Source: Ceratotherium simum simum
Taxonomy: Eukaryota > Chordata > Mammalia > Perissodactyla > Rhinocerotidae
NCBI RefSeq assembly: GCF_000283155.1
Contig: NW_004454216.1
Location: 14,468,072-14,532,071 of the forward strand
DNA length: 64,000 nucleotides
Direction of reading: 5' to 3'
This document shows, piece after piece, positions 59,106 to 64,000 of the stretch. The notes beneath the pieces were generated by a model, which was not told the origin of the DNA, did no database searches, and saw only the letters and a list, made by a program, of their open reading frames with translations. Position 1 is the first letter of the stretch. The number at the start of each line of letters is the position of its first letter. Both the position numbers and the translations under genes were made by a program.

Positions 59106-61385
59106 CACGTGGGGGATGACACTGAATTCTACCTTCACTATGACCTTCTTCACAATGTAAACTATGAAACTATACTTACTTGCATGTCTTTATTATTTAT
59201 TTGTTCTCTAGAGAAATTTAGTTTTTCATAACCACCTGTTTATTTTGACCACAACATACTGTGAAGTCTTATATTAGTAGCAGCTACTTCAACTGCAAAA
59301 ATAGAACTCCTTTGGGACCACTTATAATTTCTAGTACTCTACATTTTTTTTTAAATTCCTTATAGGAAATTTTACTACCCCCTACTTTAAGGCCTAACAA
59401 AATTTGGCACTTTATATTCATTTTCCTTCTTTACCTCTGAACTCTCCCTGTCAAAATGACCCTTGAAACATTGCAGAGTTAGTGCGTTCTCTGTGACATA
59501 GTTTGGGGCATCACTGTTACCAATTCTCAAGGTGAATGTAAAATAGCTCTCTCTTGATTCATTATCTCACTTTTCCATCAGTGCTCTAGAAACATTAGCC
59601 TTTCCTGGACCCCTGTTTTATATTTTCATTTTTATTAGTAATGTTTTACATAGTCCAAAGTTAACTTTTTGACACTATTTTCTCAAATATAGCAATGAAA
59701 AGAAGTGGCACCCATCTGAATGTAACTCAGAAATCAAGTTGTCTATTGAACTTAAACACTTTCCAGACTTTTCCCTAAATTCAGTTTCTTTGCCCTCACT
59801 GTAGCCTTTAAGGAAGTAAATGATAATTCAAACTGTAATACCACATTTTTTTTTACATTTTTGAGAAAAACGAGGGGAAATTTAGTATTTTGTATACCTA
59901 TACAAAATATATGATACCTATCATATAGGTATATACATACCTATATGATAATTTTTATCTTACAGCATCCTCCTTTTAGTGAACCATAAAAATTGCAGGT
60001 CCTGTACATGTACTGGAATTTGGGGGAAAAGGGAAATGATCTTAAAAGAAAGCAGAAGGTGCCAACTGTTCAAGGAAACACAGAAATGGAAATTAATAAG
60101 GAAGGTTTATTTGTAAGAAGGCAAGAAGATGGCAGGTGGGTGATAATATATAAGAAATACAAGAAAAAGTTTTAGAGTTTGGTGTAAAAAAAATAAAACT
60201 CAGAAAAAATTCCATTTGTGACAAGTTGCATTTTTTTCTTGAGTGAATATTTAGGAGACTCAAGAAACTAAAGATGCAATTGAATACCAAAAAGATTAAG
60301 CACTAACTTTTGTCCTAAATATATTTTTTACAACGTGGCGCTCCACATTTGTATTTTGGTCATCGCAGCCTTCTGAAGCTAAAATCCTCTAAATTCTGAG
60401 GCAGATGAGCCTTAATGCATCAAATTAACTTAGTAGCAGATCTAAAGCAAACCAAACAAACAAACAAAAGACCCACATATCAGGAAAAAAAAAATTCAAT
60501 TCCTCAACCATCACAATCCTTGGTTTTAGAAAAGTTTGCTCTATGAGGTGAATTTGAAGTGTCATTAATTTTTTTTAATCTCACGGTTGTGCAGACTGAT
60601 TTAAAGAAGCACACTTGCTTGACTGCAGCTTCAAGAGAAATGGTGTCATACTCAACCTCTCAGCTGTTTCTTAATGGAGAATTAACTTCAAAGCTTTTTG
60701 AGTGTTTAAATTCTCACTCTAAAGCTAGCCAGCACACGCAGTGTCCCACATGAGAAACAGAAATCTAATTTTTAAATGGACGGTGGGTGAAGATTGTATT
60801 CTAATATTATTAAAACCAAGAGTCACCTCTTCAACCCCTTTATTCTCTGTTTTACCTTTAAAAAAATCGAGCAACAATTTTCAAAACACACCAGATTTGC
60901 GTTAAAGCTTATACTCAATGAATTTAAAGACCCCTGTAAGAAAGACTGAGCAGAACCATACATCACAGGAGGAAATGAGAACGAAATACATTTCTTCACT
61001 CAGGGTGAGCTGGCACCACTGCACCACATAATCAGACCCCTCGAATTAATCAGCAAAAGGACAATTTTTTTCCTGGCACTTTTAAACATTAGATCACCTC
61101 TTCTCCTCAAGTTATAGAGGAAAAAAACCCTCATTCCTGGAAAGAAAAGGGGGGGGGGTGAGGTAGTGAGGTAATAATGCCTCCATTCCCAGAGATACTA
61201 AGATGGTTCATCATCAATCATCCAAAGCATATTGACAACGAGGGAGCACATTCTGTTCCGAATGTCCTAGGAGAACACACAACGAAAGGGCATGACTGCT
61301 CCACACGAATCAAAGTCACTGCTACTGCTGCAAAAAAACCCCTTCTAAATATAAATGGAAAAAAGAAGAAGTAATTTTTATAGAA
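59106..61385. other. Unassigned AT-rich DNA
   Basis: No gene or assigned repeat. It contains the quasi-palindrome cluster at 59885-59950, an (AAAC)n run near 60453-60468 and a G10 run near 61149-61159. 60900-61330 is complex sequence that could be conserved. Confidence 0.4.
59919..59950. repeat. 13-base perfect inverted repeat, AT-rich
   Basis: TATCATATAGGTA, a 6-base spacer TATACA, then TACCTATATGATA. Confidence 0.95.
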
Positions 61386-61389
61386 AATA

Positions 61390-61590
61390 CAATAAGTGAT
61401 TTACATATTTTTTAACTTTCATAAGCATCATGAGGAGAGTATAATTATCTCCCAATTTCCTGATGAAAAAAAAAAAAAAAAACCTGAGACTAAACAATTT
61501 GTTCAAGGTAACACAGTCAGCAAGTGGTCAGGCTGGGATTTGAGCTCAGGTCTGAATCGTTAACAAGTCTATTATCTTCTCACTATCGTT
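61390..61590 (-). mobile_element. MIR SINE, minus strand, with poly(A) run
   Basis: TTTACATATTTTTTAACTTT, CTCCCAATTTCCTGATGAAA, CAAGGTAACACAGTCAGCAA and GGCTGGGATTTGAGCTCAGG follow reversed MIR. Seventeen As (61466-61482) expand the 'gatgaggaaa' site. Confidence 0.85.
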
Positions 61591-62470
61591 CATTCATTCC
61601 ACTCAACAACTATTTACTAAATATCTATTGCTCATGGATGTTACGTATTTGGGCCAAAATGGTGAAAAAATGGAATTGTCACTCTCCTCAAGGAACTTAA
61701 GAATCAGTTGGAGAACAGCAGATCTGGAATAAGTAAACAGAACACAGTGAATGTAGTGTAAAAATTCTAGAGGATTTAATAAGGTCAGCAGGGGGTAGAG
61801 TGGGAGGGAGGAAGATAACAGGAGAGCTTCTGGGAACGTCAATAGACCTGAAGGGTGGGAGTTAGCCAGGTGACAAAGGAGCCTTAGAGACACAGGAAAT
61901 GGTGTGTGTAAAGGCCTTGGGTGGGGTGAGGCAGGGGGACTTGCGGGGAAATAAAGGAAGTTCAGTAAAGCTGAAGCTTGGGTAGAGAGGGGATGAATGG
62001 CACTAGGAATCAGACAAAGAGCAGATTGTGAGGGGCTTTTCTTGTAGCTCATATGGAGGATTTTCGATCTTCTATGAAAGGTTATGAGATGCTATGGAAA
62101 TAACTTAAGCAAGCGGTAACATGATCAGATTTGAATTTTCTAAAAATCTCTCCGGCTATAATATGAGAACAAATTGTAGAGTCTATAAGAGAAATGTGGG
62201 GAAATGAGTTAGGAAGCTATTGCAGCAGCTCAAGGAAGAAATGATGGTGGCTTGAACTAAGCGTATAGCTATGTATAGAAATGGAGAAAATGTGCTGGGA
62301 TGTGCAGATATCTAGGAAGTAGAATCAACAGAATTTGTTGATTGATTGTTTGTGAGTTATGAGGATGGAGATGTGTCAAGGATAACTCAGGTTACTGGTC
62401 TAAAAATTGTTGGATAGTGGTGCCACTTATCAAGATTAGGAACACAGAAGGAAGAGTAATATGGGGCAAT
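61590..62470 (-). mobile_element. L2 copy, minus strand, about 880 bases
   Basis: It opens with TTCATTCATTCCACTCAACA and runs through GTAAAGGCCTTGGGTGG, CAGATTGTGAGGGGCTTTTC, ACATGATCAGATTTGAATTT, GCTATTGCAGCAGCTCAAGG, GATGGTGGCTTGAACTAAGC and GTCAAGGATAACTCAGGTTA, the reversed L2 3' end and ORF2 C-terminal region in full order. The 149-codon minus-strand frame at 61603-62052 is left-over L2 sequence in its own sense direction, not a gene. Confidence 0.9.
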
Positions 62471-62484
62471 TTGATAATAATAGC

Positions 62485-62590
62485 ATCATTACTATTATCA
62501 ATAATAATGATGATAACCAATTGTTGACCTCTTAACTGTGTGGCAGAAACTGTGCTAAAAGCTTTATGTATACTATCTCATGACAGATAT
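62485..62590 (-). mobile_element. MIR 3' fragment, minus strand
   Basis: TAATAATGATGATAACCAAT, GTGGCAGAAACTGTGCTAAA and AAGCTTTATGTATACTATCT fit the reversed MIR 3' end, stopping just before the palindrome. Confidence 0.65.
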
Positions 62591-62612
62591 GTATGTATCT
62601 ATGAAAATTAGA

Positions 62613-62800
62613 AACACCACATATCTGGTGGTGTTACCAGATATTTTAAATCATATGATAAATATAAAATATATCTGGTAACACCATATATTTTAGGTTA
62701 AGTATTATATATGGTTGTCTAACCTATAATACTTAACCTAAAATATATGGTGTTACCAGATATATTTTAAATCATATGATAATTATAAAACATAATCTCC
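62613..62800. repeat. AT-rich palindrome complex with 44-base perfect arms
   Basis: The left arm (62665-62708) and right arm (62726-62769) are exact reverse complements over 44 bases, separated by a 17-base spacer that itself holds a GGTT/AACC mini-stem. Just upstream, 62621-62644 is a second palindrome of the same unit (ATATCTGGT-6-ACCAGATAT). The block GGTGTTACCAGATAT(AT)TTTAAATCATATGATAA appears both at about 62630-62662 and at 62750-62782 in direct orientation. No transposon family was recognised. Confidence 0.95.
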
Positions 62801-62819
62801 ATACATAGTATCTATCAAA

Positions 62820-63535
62820 ATTATGTATGATATGATATGAAGAATATCAGTAGGAAAATATACCAAAAAATATATATATATACACTTACTTTACGCCCAA
62901 AAATATCTGAATTGTTCTGACTATATTTTAACTATACCACCTACAGAATGACAGTAAAACCTATAGGATGAATGTTTTCTGTGAAGTCTACTGATGTTCA
63001 TTTATGGTTACTTCAAAGAAAAGCCATTGGTAAAAGTATAATGAAGACATATCTTTTCACATAAATTTGTAGGGATGACTGAAAAAAAGAGAGGGCGCAA
63101 AGACAAAAATCATGGTAGAAAAAATACAACATATAATTCTATCAGTAATAACTAAAAGGTTATACATTCAAATAAAACTAATTTATATACAGCTACTTTG
63201 ATTCAACATACTCATTCATATGGCTTCCAGAAGAGAACCAATAGTTTCCAGGGCTGGCATTCCTGTGGCTGTGGGGCTGATCAGCAGGTTGTTTCCTTAA
63301 GGGCATATCAGTCAACTGTTGTCAGTGGAGAGAAACTTTCATTTCCTATGCAAAAGCTGGTCCCGGAGGGCCTATTATTTGGTGATCCCTGCTTATCTCT
63401 GCTTACTTTACACAATTTCTGCCTTTTTAAAATTTACTTCTAAAACATAGACCTAGAGACATCTGTAAGATTTATTTGTTCCAGGAAAACCATATGTTTC
63501 ATAGTTCTTCTTTCTAAAGAACTTTATCTCAACTA
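62820..63535. other. Unassigned AT-rich DNA
   Basis: Short TA runs (62868-62882). 63225-63420 is less AT-rich. No gene or assigned repeat. Confidence 0.45.
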
Positions 63536-63539
63536 ATTT

Positions 63540-63690
63540 ATCCTTAAAACCTCTCTGAGACCAAAGTGATGAAGGCAAGTAATTCATGTTTAGTGAGAAA
63601 GAGCCAATTTAGGCACTTTGCCCAGAGTCTCTCAGTAAATAAGGATGGAAAAATGGGCATCCGTCAACTATTACGCCATGCTCTCTAAAG
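63540..63690 (-). mobile_element. MIR SINE, minus strand, diverged
   Basis: TATCCTTAAAACCTCTCTGA, GCACTTTGCCCAGAGTCTCT, CAGTAAATAAGGATGGAAAA and ATTACGCCATGCTCTCTAAA fit reversed MIR. Confidence 0.6.
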
Positions 63691-63829
63691 AGGCCTTTGC
63701 AACCTTTTCAGACTACTAGGCTGACAGGGCATGCAAAACAGTGCTTTCCGGAGAAGCCAAAACTACAGAAGCAGCCATGGATATTGTTAGTGCTCTATCT
63801 AAAATATCTCTTGAGTCACCTCTACTCTC

Positions 63830-64000
63830 ACTGCAATGGATCAGATCAGGTCTGTCTCTTGCTCTTACATTCTCCAAAGCTTCCTAAATGCTCCCCCTCC
63901 TTCCAAATGCTCTCTCTGCAAACATATCTTAAATACTAGCATCAGCCTTCCCTTTTTCAAACACAATTTAGGTCTTGTCATTTCCCTAGTCAAAAAAGCC
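63830..64000 (+). mobile_element. L2 fragment, plus strand, cut by the window edge
   Basis: CCTAAATGCTCCCCCTCCTT, AATGCTCTCTCTGCAAACAT, TTTCAAACACAATTTAGGTC and TTGTCATTTCCCTAGTCAAA match the ORF2 3' region of L2 just before its C-terminal end. It probably continues beyond the window. Confidence 0.65.

Noticed and set aside
61603..62052. 149-codon minus-strand frame, Pro/Leu/Ser-rich
   Set aside because: It lies wholly inside an old L2 and corresponds to the degenerate L2 ORF2 C-terminal part. It starts and stops at chance positions and flanking L2 is broken.
62665..62769. microRNA precursor
   Set aside because: A 44-base perfect stem could fold like one, but natural precursors have mismatches, and the AT-rich repeated units point to template switching. 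There is no expression evidence.
1..64000. CRISPR array, operon, phage, integron or bacterial gene cluster
   Set aside because: The repeat content (MIR, L2, L1, MLT1, ERE) is unmistakably placental-mammal nuclear DNA; no regularly spaced repeats or dense coding were found.

Overview
This window is mammalian nuclear DNA with no convincing protein-coding gene. It is AT-rich and most open frames are short. The longest are explained by a CA microsatellite (1600-2061) or by an old LINE2 copy (61603-62052). The best lineage clue is three tRNA-derived SINEs of the equine-repetitive-element (ERE) type, which are characteristic of Perissodactyla. Two are short, similar copies with clear target-site duplications (about 28406-28614 and 40753-40957). 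One is a longer relative (14664-15055). From memory, the short-form sequence resembles the rhinoceros or tapir version more than the horse version, but only the order-level call is firm. MIR, L2, old L1, MLT1 LTRs and a Tigger-like DNA transposon are ancient mammalian repeats and fit any placental. The window is therefore either a gene desert or the inside of a very large intron; nothing in the sequence says which gene is nearest. Layout: 1-6600 is mostly unassigned, with an alternating purine-pyrimidine (CA)n tract, an L2 pair meeting tail to tail, a homeodomain-site-rich stretch and one possible exon. 6.7-9.4 kb holds an L1 ORF2 fragment and a long minus-strand L2 that includes reverse-transcriptase-derived sequence. 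12-16 kb holds an L1 ORF1 fragment, a MIR broken by microsatellites, the long ERE, and an L1 interrupted by a Tigger-like element. 17-29 kb holds MIR and L2 copies, an L1 3' end, and an L2 tail split by an ERE. 29-33 kb holds a two-copy unidentified repeat, the best conserved-enhancer candidate (30380-30700) and a GC-richer patch just after it (31010-31560). 33-41 kb is sparse. 41-47.5 kb holds an ERE, LTR remnants, MIRs and an 835-base L1 3' end. 47.5-58 kb is mostly unassigned, with MIRs, a possible non-coding exon and a long minus-strand frame broken by two stops. 58-64 kb holds an MLT1 solo LTR with intact target duplication, MIR and L2 copies, and a striking AT-rich palindrome at 62.6-62.8 kb. 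There is no operon-like or pathway organisation and no gene cluster, CRISPR array, phage or integron. The most unusual structure is the palindrome: 44-base arms matching exactly around a 16-base spacer, next to a further partial copy of the same unit. It looks like template-switch replication or a palindromic AT-rich repeat, not a known transposon. All repeat family calls come from recognition by eye, without RepeatMasker, so edges are approximate unless a target-site duplication is given.
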